Of a DNA stretch of 7,545 bases, positions 1 through 6,112 are shown piece by piece. Within the stretch, counting starts at the first letter, position 1; the number at the start of each line of letters is the position of its first letter. The DNA comes from Rhodocyclaceae bacterium (lineage in GTDB: Bacteria; Pseudomonadota; Gammaproteobacteria; Burkholderiales; Rhodocyclaceae). The notes beneath the pieces are model-generated. The model saw only the letters and a list, made by a program, of their open reading frames with translations, searched no databases and had not been told where the DNA came from. The DNA is taken from assembly GCA_025361105.1 (NCBI GenBank), contig JANYAW010000179.1, positions 1 to 7,545 of the forward strand, in the 5' to 3' direction. The translations under genes were made by a program, and so were the position numbers.

Positions 1-336
1 CCGGTGATTTTCATTACCGGATTGTGCTTCGCGGCGTTGGGTTTAATCGTCACCGCGCTGGCGCCCTCCTACGATTTTTTCATGTACTACTTCACCTTGT
101 TTATCACGCCAATGATTTTGCTGTGCGGCGTGTTTTTCCCCACCAATCAACTACCGCTCTTAGTACAAACCATCGCCGCATGGTTGCCGCTGACGCACGC
201 GGTGGCGCTGATTCGCCCCTTGATGTTTGACACGCTGCCAGGCGACATTGGCTTGCATTTATTGGTACTGATGGGGATATCACTACTGGCGTTTTGGATC
301 GCAGTGGTGTTAACGCGCAGGCGTTTGCTCACCTAA
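1..336 (+). CDS. ABC-2 type transporter permease, NodJ-like, C-terminal part (5' end outside window)
   Basis: This is the last 111 codons of an inner-membrane permease subunit. It is open from base 1 in frame 1 and ends at TAA 334-336. The visible part is strongly hydrophobic, with about four membrane segments (near residues 2-18, 27-48, 52-72 and 84-104 of the fragment), and it ends in a short basic tail (RRRLL). The stretch APSYDFFMYYFTLFITPM followed by GVFFP, QLP and LPLTHAVALIRPLM resembles the end of NodJ/ABC-2 family permeases as I know them. Those proteins pair with a NodI-like ATPase to export lipo-oligosaccharide or other substrates, and homologues are common outside rhizobia. The substrate cannot be told from this fragment. 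A partner ATPase gene would be expected upstream of the window. The gene lies 38 bases before thiS on the same strand. The methionine-less left end is the window edge, not a truncation. Confidence 0.85.
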   Translation, partial: PVIFITGLCFAALGLIVTALAPSYDFFMYYFTLFITPMILLCGVFFPTNQLPLLVQTIAAWLPLTHAVALIRPLMFDTLPGDIGLHLLVLMGISLLAFWIAVVLTRRRLLT

Positions 337-374
337 CAGGCGCGGAGAGTCACTGAGACTCGTTAAAATCTGTC

Positions 375-578
375 ATGGACATCACTATCAACGGGGCGCT
401 CGTCACTTGGCCGAAACCATCGCTCACCGTCGGTGAATTGCTGGCCGCGCGTGAGCTAAACGGCAAACGCGTCGCAGTCGAACGCAATGGCGAAATCGTG
501 CCCAAGAGTTTGCATGGCAGCACAGAAATCATCGCTGGTGATCGTCTCGAAATTGTCGTCGCCGTTGGCGGCGGGTAA
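375..578 (+). CDS. thiS: Sulfur carrier protein ThiS
   Basis: This 67-residue ubiquitin-like protein has the normal length for ThiS. It begins MDITINGA, has the family's TVGELL segment (residues 18-23) and RVAVERNGEIVPKS (32-45), and ends in the diagnostic Gly-Gly tail (VVAVGGG, 61-67). In the known pathway the C-terminal glycine is adenylylated by ThiF, converted to a thiocarboxylate, and donates sulfur to ThiG for the thiazole ring of thiamin. It acts in the cytoplasm. Neither the activating enzyme (ThiF or a MoeB-type enzyme) nor the glycine or tyrosine oxidising enzyme (ThiO/ThiH) is in the window, so they must be encoded elsewhere. No strong Shine-Dalgarno sits at the usual distance from the ATG; the nearest purine run (GGAGAG, 344-349) is about 25 bases upstream. 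The partner gene thiG follows after 17 bases. Confidence 0.95.
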   Translation: MDITINGALVTWPKPSLTVGELLAARELNGKRVAVERNGEIVPKSLHGSTEIIAGDRLEIVVAVGGG

Positions 579-595
579 TACTTCTGGTACTTCAA

Positions 596-1384
596 ATGAA
601 TCACGATAATCTCATCATCGCCGGAAAATCCTACACGTCTCGTCTCTTGGTCGGCACTGGCAAATACAAGGATTTTGACCAGACCGCGCGCGCGCTGGAT
701 GTCTCCGGCACGCAGATTGTCACGGTTGCCATTCGCCGCGTGAATATCGGCCAGGAGCCTGGACAGCCTTCGCTGCTCGATGCATTGCCCGCCGGTCGCT
801 ACACCTTGTTGCCCAATACCGCTGGCTGTTACAACGCGGATGACGCGGTGCGAACCTTGCGCCTGGCGCGCGAATTGTTGGACGACCATCGTTTGGTCAA
901 ACTCGAAGTATTGGGTGATGCACAAACGCTTTTCCCCAACATGCCGGAGACGCTCAAAGCCGCAAAAACGCTGGTGGCCGAGGGCTTCGAGGTGATGGTG
1001 TATTGCAGCGATGATCCGATACAGGCGCGCATGTTGGAGGACATCGGCTGTGTCGCAGTGATGCCGCTGGCCAGTCTGATTGGCTCGGGTTTGGGCATAC
1101 TTAATCCGTGGAATCTCAAACTCATCATCGAGCAAGCAAACATTCCGGTGTTGGTCGACGCAGGCGTGGGAACGGCATCAGATGCGGCGATTGCGATGGA
1201 GCTTGGCTGCGATGGTGTGTTGATGAATACCGCAATTGCCGGTGCGCAAAATCCGGTGCTGATGGCAAGCGCAATGAAGAAGGCGGTCGAGGCCGGACGC
1301 GAAGCATTTCTGGCCGGACGGATGCCCAAAAAACTGTACGCCGCCAGTCCCAGCTCACCCGTCGGCGGGATGATAGGCACTTGA
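596..1384 (+). CDS. thiG: Thiazole synthase ThiG
   Basis: This 262-residue protein has the usual full length for ThiG. It is a cytoplasmic (beta/alpha)8-barrel enzyme that condenses 1-deoxy-D-xylulose 5-phosphate, dehydroglycine and the ThiS thiocarboxylate sulfur into thiazole phosphate. Diagnostic segments are SRLLVGTGKYKDF (15-27), LLPNTAGC (71-78), VKLEVLGD (101-108) and VLVDAGVGTASDAAIAMELG (185-204), followed by GVLMNTAIAGA (207-217). Lys102 is the expected Schiff-base lysine. Glu104 and Asp188 sit at the same offsets from it as the active-site Glu98 and Asp182 sit from Lys96 in the B. subtilis enzyme, as I recall it. The ATG at 596 gives the normal N-terminus, although no clear Shine-Dalgarno precedes it, so translation may be coupled to thiS 17 bases upstream. 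The TGA stop at 1382-1384 overlaps the TTG start of the next gene. Confidence 0.97.
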   Translation: MNHDNLIIAGKSYTSRLLVGTGKYKDFDQTARALDVSGTQIVTVAIRRVNIGQEPGQPSLLDALPAGRYTLLPNTAGCYNADDAVRTLRLARELLDDHRLVKLEVLGDAQTLFPNMPETLKAAKTLVAEGFEVMVYCSDDPIQARMLEDIGCVAVMPLASLIGSGLGILNPWNLKLIIEQANIPVLVDAGVGTASDAAIAMELGCDGVLMNTAIAGAQNPVLMASAMKKAVEAGREAFLAGRMPKKLYAASPSSPVGGMIGT

Positions 1385-1920
1385 AACTGTGGCTGGTCAT
1401 GTTGGCAATTTTGACCACACCAGTTTGGGCGCAGGCGGTCGCCGAGACGAAGCCACAAGCAGCACTGAAGCCCAAGCAATCCGGCTATGCCGTTAATTAT
1501 CCTGCCGTATTAGTTCAACAAGTTTTGTTTGGTCGTGCGCACGGCGTGGCTTTGCTCGCCGCTGCTTGCGATGGCGATACGCCGGTCGGTCTCGAGACGC
1601 GCGAGGCCTACGCCAAATGGCATGCGGGGCAGATTCATGCCATCGCTAAAATGTCGCATGATTTAGCCAGATGGTATTTCACCAGTGAAGCGCAAAACGC
1701 CACCGACGCCGATATCATCAAGGCGCTCAATCTCAAGCCTCGGCTTGATCCCAACCTGAGCGTCAAAGAGATGAAAGCTGCCTGCGCAACCTTTGCCGAA
1801 ATGCTGCGTGGTGAGCGCTATGACTTGTCGGGCTTGATGACGAAATTTACGATGGAAGCATCGGCATCGGTCAAGATTCCAAAGATCGTGCCACGGCCTA
1901 CGGTGGAGATAGTTCGATGA
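1381..1920 (+). CDS. Small exported protein of unknown function, TTG start, between thiG and trmB
   Basis: I do not recognise a family. From a TTG start at 1381 the product is 179 residues. It opens with a convincing Sec signal peptide: Lys2, a hydrophobic core (LWLVMLAIL, residues 3-11), and a VWA|QA cleavage site after about residue 17. The mature part would be periplasmic. It is mostly helical in appearance, with Cys63 and Cys135 as a possible disulfide pair, aromatic and histidine-rich patches around residues 77-100, and a basic, proline-containing tail. The reading frame stays open upstream to 1108, but that part lies inside thiG in another frame. Starting at TTG gives a 4-base TTGA overlap with the thiG stop, a purine-rich GCGGGATGATAGG just upstream, and a signal peptide at the exact N-terminus. 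ATG 1399 is a possible but poorer start because it loses Lys2. The stop overlaps the trmB start (ATGA). Confidence 0.75.
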   Translation: MKLWLVMLAILTTPVWAQAVAETKPQAALKPKQSGYAVNYPAVLVQQVLFGRAHGVALLAAACDGDTPVGLETREAYAKWHAGQIHAIAKMSHDLARWYFTSEAQNATDADIIKALNLKPRLDPNLSVKEMKAACATFAEMLRGERYDLSGLMTKFTMEASASVKIPKIVPRPTVEIVR

Positions 1921-2627
1921 GCGATACATCGCTGGTGACTGACATCGAACAACAGCGCCCTCACGATCACATCCGTAGTTTCGTTTTGCGTCAAGGCCGC
2001 GTCTCGGAAGCGCAGCGTCGCTTCCATACCGATGGCATGCCGCAATGGGGCATCCCGTATCACGCTAGCGTATGCGATTTACCTGCGCTGTTCGGCCGCC
2101 TTGCACCGACCATCCTTGAAATCGGCTGCGGGATGGGCGAGACCACCGCCACGATCGCCGCCGCGATGCCACAAAATAACTATCTGGGCATTGAAGTCCA
2201 CACGCCTGGCGTGGGCAGTTTGCTCAAGCAAATCGCCAACCGCGAACTAAAAAATTTACGCCTGATTCAACATGATGCGGTGGACGTGGTGAGGCACATG
2301 CTGGCACCCGAATCTCTGGCCGGCATACACATTTTCTTTCCTGATCCCTGGCCCAAAAAGCGCCAGCAAAAACGTCGCTTAATTCAAGCGCCCTTCGTTG
2401 CGCTGCTGGCCAGTCGCCTTGTGCCGGGTGGCTATTTGCATTGCGCCACCGATTGGCAGGACTATGCGGAGCAAATGCTAAGCGTGCTGGGCGCCGAGCC
2501 GCAGTTAGTGAATTCACACAATAGCTACGCACCAAGACCGGCTTACCGGCCGCAAACCAAATTCGAGACACGCGGCCTTAAACTCGGGCATGGTGTGTGG
2601 GATATTGTCGTGACACGCAGGAAATAG
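1917..2627 (+). CDS. trmB: tRNA (guanine-N7-)-methyltransferase TrmB
   Basis: This 236-residue, full-length class I SAM-dependent methyltransferase makes m7G at position 46 in the variable loop of tRNAs. Visible family marks in order are the N-terminal RSFVLRQGR (20-28), the SAM-binding motif EIGCGMGETT (68-77), GIEVH (91-95) at the end of strand 2, HDAVDV (119-124), and the signature IFFPDPWPKKRQQKRRL (139-155), in which the Asp-Pro-Trp-Pro is diagnostic. These are followed by ATDWQDYAEQM (177-187) and the C-terminal RPQTKFETRGLKLGHGVWD (211-229), whose TKFE..G residues contact the substrate in known members. The ATG at 1917 overlaps the previous stop by 4 bases (ATGA), so translation is probably coupled to the exported-protein gene. 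The TAG stop is 5 bases before the diguanylate cyclase start. Nothing suggests a defect. Confidence 0.97.
   Translation: MSDTSLVTDIEQQRPHDHIRSFVLRQGRVSEAQRRFHTDGMPQWGIPYHASVCDLPALFGRLAPTILEIGCGMGETTATIAAAMPQNNYLGIEVHTPGVGSLLKQIANRELKNLRLIQHDAVDVVRHMLAPESLAGIHIFFPDPWPKKRQQKRRLIQAPFVALLASRLVPGGYLHCATDWQDYAEQMLSVLGAEPQLVNSHNSYAPRPAYRPQTKFETRGLKLGHGVWDIVVTRRK
2618..2624 (+). promoter_or_regulatory. Shine-Dalgarno that fixes the start of the GGDEF gene
   Basis: CAGGAAA at the very end of trmB lies 8 bases before ATG 2633. This favours 2633 over an in-frame GTG at 2597, which would add 12 residues that overlap trmB and carry no membrane or signal feature. Confidence 0.7.
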
Positions 2628-2632
2628 CGATT

Positions 2633-3763
2633 ATGGAATTCGACGTTCGTTCGGCCATGCTGTTGTCGTCGCTGTTCATCGGCATGATGGCCTTCGTCTT
2701 GTTTTTTCTGCGCGCGAGTTTCCCGGCAACAATACGCGGTATCAGCGAATGGGCAGTCGCCCTCGCCATACTCTTCGTTTCCTTCGCCCTATTCGGCCTG
2801 CGCGGTGTCCTGCCGGATTTTCTCACTCTGGCAGTTGCCAATCTCTTGGTGTTGGTTGGTTTGAGTTTGCTGTATTTCGGCAGTCAAAGGCATTTTGAGC
2901 TGACTGTTTCGACGCGCAATTGGACGATTTTTACTGTGCTGGTGGCCTTGCCTTTACTTTGGTTCAGCACGGTTGGCCCAAATATTATTGCCCAGGTTGT
3001 GTTAACCAGTTTATTCATGACCATTGCGTTTAGCTTTCATGCCCATCTGATTTGGCGTCACGGGAGTGCGTCATTTCCCAATCGTTTCACTGCTTTTATT
3101 TTGGGCACTCAAGGCCTCATTAATTTGCTGCGTCTGCTGTCTTTGTTGCTCACAGATGACAGCGTGGATTTTTACGGATCGTCTACTTTGCAAGTGGTCT
3201 ATGTCACTTCGCTGATTTTTGGCAGCATGCTGGGTGCAACCGGCCTGACCTTGATGGCATCCAACCGTTTGCGCGAAGATCTTGAACATCTGGCGCGACA
3301 CGATTCGCTCACCGGATGTTTGAATCGCCGCGCCTGGCTGAACAATTGCGATCAAGAAATGGATAGATCGCGGCGTAGCGGAAAACAAATGACGGTGTTG
3401 ATGATGGACATCGATCATTTCAAATCTATCAATGACAATCACGGCCATCAAGTCGGCGACCGGGTAATTATTCGTTTTGTTAAACGTGTGGTCGCCGCAT
3501 TGCGTCGCGCCGACAATCTGGGTCGCTATGGTGGCGAAGAATTTGTTGCGCTATTGCCGGAAACCGGTGCTGAACAAGCGCTAATCGTCGCCGAGCGGAT
3601 ACGCAGCACCGTGCACAATGCCACCGAAGTTCCGGGCTGCACAGTGAGCATAGGCGTGGCAACCAGCGACGTGAATGTGAGCGTTGATGGCCTGTTAGCA
3701 CGCGCCGACGCCGCCATGTATCGCGCCAAAAATAATGGCCGCAATCGGGTGGAAACGGCGTAG
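2633..3763 (+). CDS. Membrane-bound GGDEF diguanylate cyclase
   Basis: The product is 376 residues. The first 210 or so are very hydrophobic, with about seven membrane helices (near 8-27, 38-58, 63-83, 97-113, 117-139, 151-173 and 187-209). I cannot assign this sensor region to a named family. A short linker (NRLREDLEHLARHD, 211-224) leads into a complete GGDEF domain. It contains DSLTGCLNRRA (224-234), MMDIDHFKSINDNHGHQVGD (257-276), the active-site signature GGEEF (300-304) and SIGVA (339-343), and ends AMYRAKNNGRNRV. The metal- and substrate-binding residues look intact, so it should make c-di-GMP from two GTP. An RxxD inhibitory site (RRAD, 291-294) lies five residues before GGEEF, so product feedback inhibition is likely. 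No EAL domain is present. The gene follows trmB after 5 bases. The input signal is unknown. Confidence 0.93.
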   Translation: MEFDVRSAMLLSSLFIGMMAFVLFFLRASFPATIRGISEWAVALAILFVSFALFGLRGVLPDFLTLAVANLLVLVGLSLLYFGSQRHFELTVSTRNWTIFTVLVALPLLWFSTVGPNIIAQVVLTSLFMTIAFSFHAHLIWRHGSASFPNRFTAFILGTQGLINLLRLLSLLLTDDSVDFYGSSTLQVVYVTSLIFGSMLGATGLTLMASNRLREDLEHLARHDSLTGCLNRRAWLNNCDQEMDRSRRSGKQMTVLMMDIDHFKSINDNHGHQVGDRVIIRFVKRVVAALRRADNLGRYGGEEFVALLPETGAEQALIVAERIRSTVHNATEVPGCTVSIGVATSDVNVSVDGLLARADAAMYRAKNNGRNRVETA

Positions 3764-3817
3764 CGCATTTCAGTAATCCAACGGCGTGTCATCAGCACCA
3801 ACTGACAAGAGACAAAA

Positions 3818-4723
3818 ATGCCCAACGTAAATATCAACGGCCAGATCATCGAATATGAATCACTAGGCTCGGCCAAATCGCCGACGATATTGCTGATCAT
3901 GGGGCTGGGTATGCAGCTCACTAATTGGCCTGATGCATTTTGCCAGCGCTTGGTGGATGCTGGATTCCGCGTGATTCGATTCGACAATCGCGACATTGGA
4001 TTGTCGGGCAAAGTGCATGTCGGACGGCGCATGAATATGAAACTTGCCTTACTCGCGGCCTTCCTCAAATTGCCGGTGCGCGCACCTTATTTGCTCGACG
4101 ATATGGTGGCCGACACGGTGGGCTTGCTCGATGCGCTAGCGATTCAATCGGCGCACGTGGTCGGCGCTTCGATGGGCGGCATGATTGCGCAATTGATGGC
4201 GGCGCATCACCCGACACGGGTCGCCAGTCTCACCTCGGTGATGTCTTCCAGCGGCAATCGGCGCGCGCATCGCGGCACACCAGAAGCCATGCGCGTATTG
4301 ATGGCGCGGCCAACCGACACGAGCAATATCAGCAGCGTGATTGAACACACGATGAAGGTGTATGGCGTCATCGGTAGCCCGGGCTATCCGCAAGACAAGG
4401 ACGAATTGCACGCGCGCATCACGCGCAATTTCAATCGCTCCTACCACCCCGCTGGTACTGCACGGCAACTCCTTGCCATCATGGCTTCGGGCGATCGCCG
4501 ACGTTTATTGCAAAAAATCAGCGCGCCAACTTTGGTGATACACGGGGCCGACGATAAGCTGGTGCCGGTTGCGGCGGGACGCGATACGGCGCATCACATC
4601 AAAGGTGCGACGCTGCAAATCGTTCCCGGCATGGGTCACGATTTGCCACCCGGATTGCAGCCAATTTTGGCCGATGCCATCGCCGCGCATTGCGCGCAAC
4701 ATTTAGAAAAAACTGCGCCATGA
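3818..4723 (+). CDS. Alpha/beta-fold hydrolase
   Basis: This 301-residue soluble protein has a complete alpha/beta-hydrolase layout. The oxyanion-hole strand region is ILLIMGLGMQLTNWP (24-38). The segment RVIRFDNRDIGLS (51-63) is typical of the family. The nucleophile elbow GASMGG places the catalytic Ser at 118. HGADDKLVP (242-250) supplies the acid, most likely Asp246, and GMGHDLP (271-277) the catalytic His274. Residues from about 65 to 100 and 145 to 215 form the variable cap. The overall style resembles the RdmC-type esterase group, but the substrate cannot be inferred. There is no signal peptide, so it is probably cytoplasmic. A modest purine-rich site (AAGAGA, 3807-3812) precedes the ATG. 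The 54-base gap before this gene is the widest in the cluster and could hold a promoter, although I see no convincing one. The stop overlaps the next start (ATGA). Confidence 0.9.
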   Translation: MPNVNINGQIIEYESLGSAKSPTILLIMGLGMQLTNWPDAFCQRLVDAGFRVIRFDNRDIGLSGKVHVGRRMNMKLALLAAFLKLPVRAPYLLDDMVADTVGLLDALAIQSAHVVGASMGGMIAQLMAAHHPTRVASLTSVMSSSGNRRAHRGTPEAMRVLMARPTDTSNISSVIEHTMKVYGVIGSPGYPQDKDELHARITRNFNRSYHPAGTARQLLAIMASGDRRRLLQKISAPTLVIHGADDKLVPVAAGRDTAHHIKGATLQIVPGMGHDLPPGLQPILADAIAAHCAQHLEKTAP

Positions 4724-5472
4724 AAACTATCCTGATGCCACTGCCCAGCACCGATTTCGACCCGACCGAATCGGCCGTACCGTGGTCGATTTTTTCGGCA
4801 TGTGGGCACCGCGTCGTTTTCGCCACGCCCGATGGTAAGCCGGGTCAAGCCGACCCACGGATGGTGCTTGGCACGGGGTTGGGGCTGCTCGCGTTGATGT
4901 TGCGTGCGGACGCCAATGGGCAAGCGGCCTATGCGCGGATGATTGCCAGTGCCGAATTCCGGAAACCGATTTCGTATACAGAAATTGACAGCGCGAAATT
5001 TGATGGATTGGTGCTCACTGGCGGTCATGCGCAAGGCATGAAGCCGTATCTTGAGTCAGCCATATTGCAAGAACGGGTCGCCGATTTTTTCCTCGCGGCA
5101 AAACCGGTCGGCGCGATTTGCCACGGTGTCGTACTCGCCGCAAGATCCAAATTATCTTCCGGTGTTTCGGTTTTGCATGGCAAAAAAACTACCGCGCTAA
5201 CCCAGCAAATGGAAATGTCGGCATGGGCGTTAACTTGCCTATGGTTGAAAAATTACTACCGCACCTATCCGCAAACCGTCCAGGCCGAAGTCCGTGCGGC
5301 GCTAGCCAAACCGGGCGATTTTGTGGTCGGGCCGATGAACACCACGCGCGACAGTCCGGACAATTTGGACATTGGGTTCACCGTCCAAGACGGCAATTAT
5401 TTGTCCGCCCGTTGGCCGGGCGATGCACATCGCTTTGCCACCGAATTTGCGGCCATGCTGGTCAAATCCTAG
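4720..5472 (+). CDS. DJ-1/PfpI family protein (class I glutamine amidotransferase-like)
   Basis: The start at ATG 4720 gives 250 residues and a 4-base ATGA overlap with the hydrolase gene. An upstream in-frame ATG at 4690 would add 10 residues inside the hydrolase gene and is less likely. The protein has the DJ-1 fold marks: a short first strand (MKTILMPLP), Glu17 in the PTESAVPW segment, FDGLVLTGGHAQGM (94-107), and the nucleophile elbow GAICHGVVLAA (131-141) with Cys134 followed by His135. The C-terminal segment with YYRTYP (179-184), VVGPMNTTRDSPDN and YLSARWPGDAHRFA is typical of the longer (about 230-260 residue) members, which are larger than PfpI itself. Known relatives are proteases, chaperones or glyoxalase III-type deglycases, and I cannot say which applies here. 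It is probably cytoplasmic. Its TAG stop is 5 bases from the stop of yaeQ on the other strand. Confidence 0.88.
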   Translation: MKTILMPLPSTDFDPTESAVPWSIFSACGHRVVFATPDGKPGQADPRMVLGTGLGLLALMLRADANGQAAYARMIASAEFRKPISYTEIDSAKFDGLVLTGGHAQGMKPYLESAILQERVADFFLAAKPVGAICHGVVLAARSKLSSGVSVLHGKKTTALTQQMEMSAWALTCLWLKNYYRTYPQTVQAEVRAALAKPGDFVVGPMNTTRDSPDNLDIGFTVQDGNYLSARWPGDAHRFATEFAAMLVKS

Positions 5473-5477
5473 GCAGA

Positions 5478-6014
5478 TTATTTGCGCACCTGCGGCACGA
5501 TATGCAGCGCTTCACCTTCGATGTTCAACCACAATTCCCGCTCCTGCACGGTGCATTGAATACTCATATTTCGTGTCGCTTTGGCGGCCAACAATTTGCT
5601 GTCCTCCTGCACGATATTGAGCACCGTCAAATTATCTTGGCGCAGTAGCAAGGCTTCATTCGCCTGCCACCACATATCCGCTGCACGCCCACCGTAGGTC
5701 AGCGCTGTGACATGATTGGAACGCCCGCAAGCGCGGCGAATTTTTCGCTCATCGGGCAAACCGACTTCTAGCCAATGCGTGATTGCACCGGTCAAATCTT
5801 TTTGCCATAAATCCGGCTCGTCTTCTGCGCTCAAACCTTTGCCAAACACCAAGGCTTCGTCAGCATAAAGCGCGAAAGCCAATACCCGCATCATCATCCG
5901 CTCATCCGTCTCTGACGGATGCCGCGCGATGGTTAATGCGTGGGTTTGGAAATAGTTCCGGTCGAGATCGGCGATTTGCAGATCGAATTTGAAGATAGTA
6001 GATTTGAGCGCCAT
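5478..6014 (-). CDS. yaeQ: YaeQ family protein
   Basis: This 178-residue protein is close to the usual length for YaeQ. The family marks are clear: MALKSTIFKFDLQIADLDRN at the start, LTIARHPSETDERMMMRVLAFAL (27-49), EDEPDLW (64-70), GLPDERKIRRACGRS (85-99) and ALTYGG (104-109). YaeQ was described as a multicopy suppressor of loss of the transcription elongation factor RfaH in enteric bacteria. Structures show a variant PD-(D/E)XK nuclease-like fold, but no firm biochemical activity is known to me. It is cytoplasmic. The start is chosen by family N-terminus. No Shine-Dalgarno precedes it; the bases just upstream on the minus strand are GC-rich (TGCGCGCCC). It is the only minus-strand gene here, transcribed divergently from the EF-G-like gene and convergently with the DJ-1 gene. 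Confidence 0.94.
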   Translation of the reverse strand: MALKSTIFKFDLQIADLDRNYFQTHALTIARHPSETDERMMMRVLAFALYADEALVFGKGLSAEDEPDLWQKDLTGAITHWLEVGLPDERKIRRACGRSNHVTALTYGGRAADMWWQANEALLLRQDNLTVLNIVQEDSKLLAAKATRNMSIQCTVQERELWLNIEGEALHIVPQVRK

Positions 6015-6112
6015 GGGCGCGCAGTATGCCCGCAGTCTGTGAGTTGGTGCTGGTGGTACGCCGTTGCATAGATATCATTTATGTACAATCAATCGCAAAT
6101 AAGGAGCGACCT
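6015..6112. promoter_or_regulatory. Divergent intergenic region between yaeQ and the EF-G-like gene
   Basis: These 98 bases must hold the start signals for both divergent genes. The half nearer the EF-G-like gene is AT-rich (about 6064-6101). On the + strand it contains a good -10-like hexamer, TACAAT at 6084-6089, about 24 bases before ATG 6113. The -35 is uncertain: TTGCAT at 6064-6069 is only 14 bases away, which is shorter than the sigma-70 norm. On the - strand a weak pair can be read (TTGCGA then TATCTA, spaced 18) in the same AT-rich block, so the promoters may overlap. No operator or riboswitch is evident. Confidence 0.4.
6101..6106 (+). promoter_or_regulatory. Strong ribosome binding site of the EF-G-like gene
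   Basis: AAGGAG is followed by 6 bases and then ATG 6113. It is the best Shine-Dalgarno in the window. It fixes the start and suggests efficient translation. Confidence 0.8.

Noticed and set aside
1..336. A true nodulation (NodJ) gene implying a symbiont
   Set aside because: NodJ-like ABC-2 permeases are widespread in non-symbiotic proteobacteria, and no nod gene or other symbiosis marker is present.
347..361. Small inverted repeat GAGTC-ACTGA-GACTC between the permease gene and thiS, as a terminator
   Set aside because: The 5-base stem is AT/GC mixed and is not followed by a T-run, so it is too weak to call.
341..374. CTGAGA (354-359) upstream of thiS, recalling the TPP riboswitch (thi box)
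   Set aside because: Only the six-base core matches. The 38-base gap is too short for the aptamer, and the other conserved TPP-riboswitch segments are absent.
350..1135. Long antisense open frame (261 codons) opposite thiS and thiG
   Set aside because: It lies entirely over two clearly coding genes and its translation shows no family or domain. It is a by-product of codon bias.
1108..1380. ATG-started N-terminal extension of the exported-protein gene
   Set aside because: It overlaps thiG in another frame, gives an Arg/Gly-rich sequence, and would bury the signal peptide.
829..1479. Antisense open frame (216 codons) opposite thiG and the exported-protein gene
   Set aside because: Low-complexity translation rich in Ser, Ala and Pro with no recognisable domain, fully explained by the opposite-strand genes.
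5118..5648. 176-codon + strand frame across the DJ-1/yaeQ junction
   Set aside because: It overlaps the DJ-1 gene in another frame and runs antisense into yaeQ. The translation resembles neither gene nor any known domain.
6015..6031. GGGC...GCCC inverted pair just upstream of yaeQ as an operator or RBS-masking hairpin
   Set aside because: Only a four-base stem with a nine-base loop, and no Shine-Dalgarno is there to mask.
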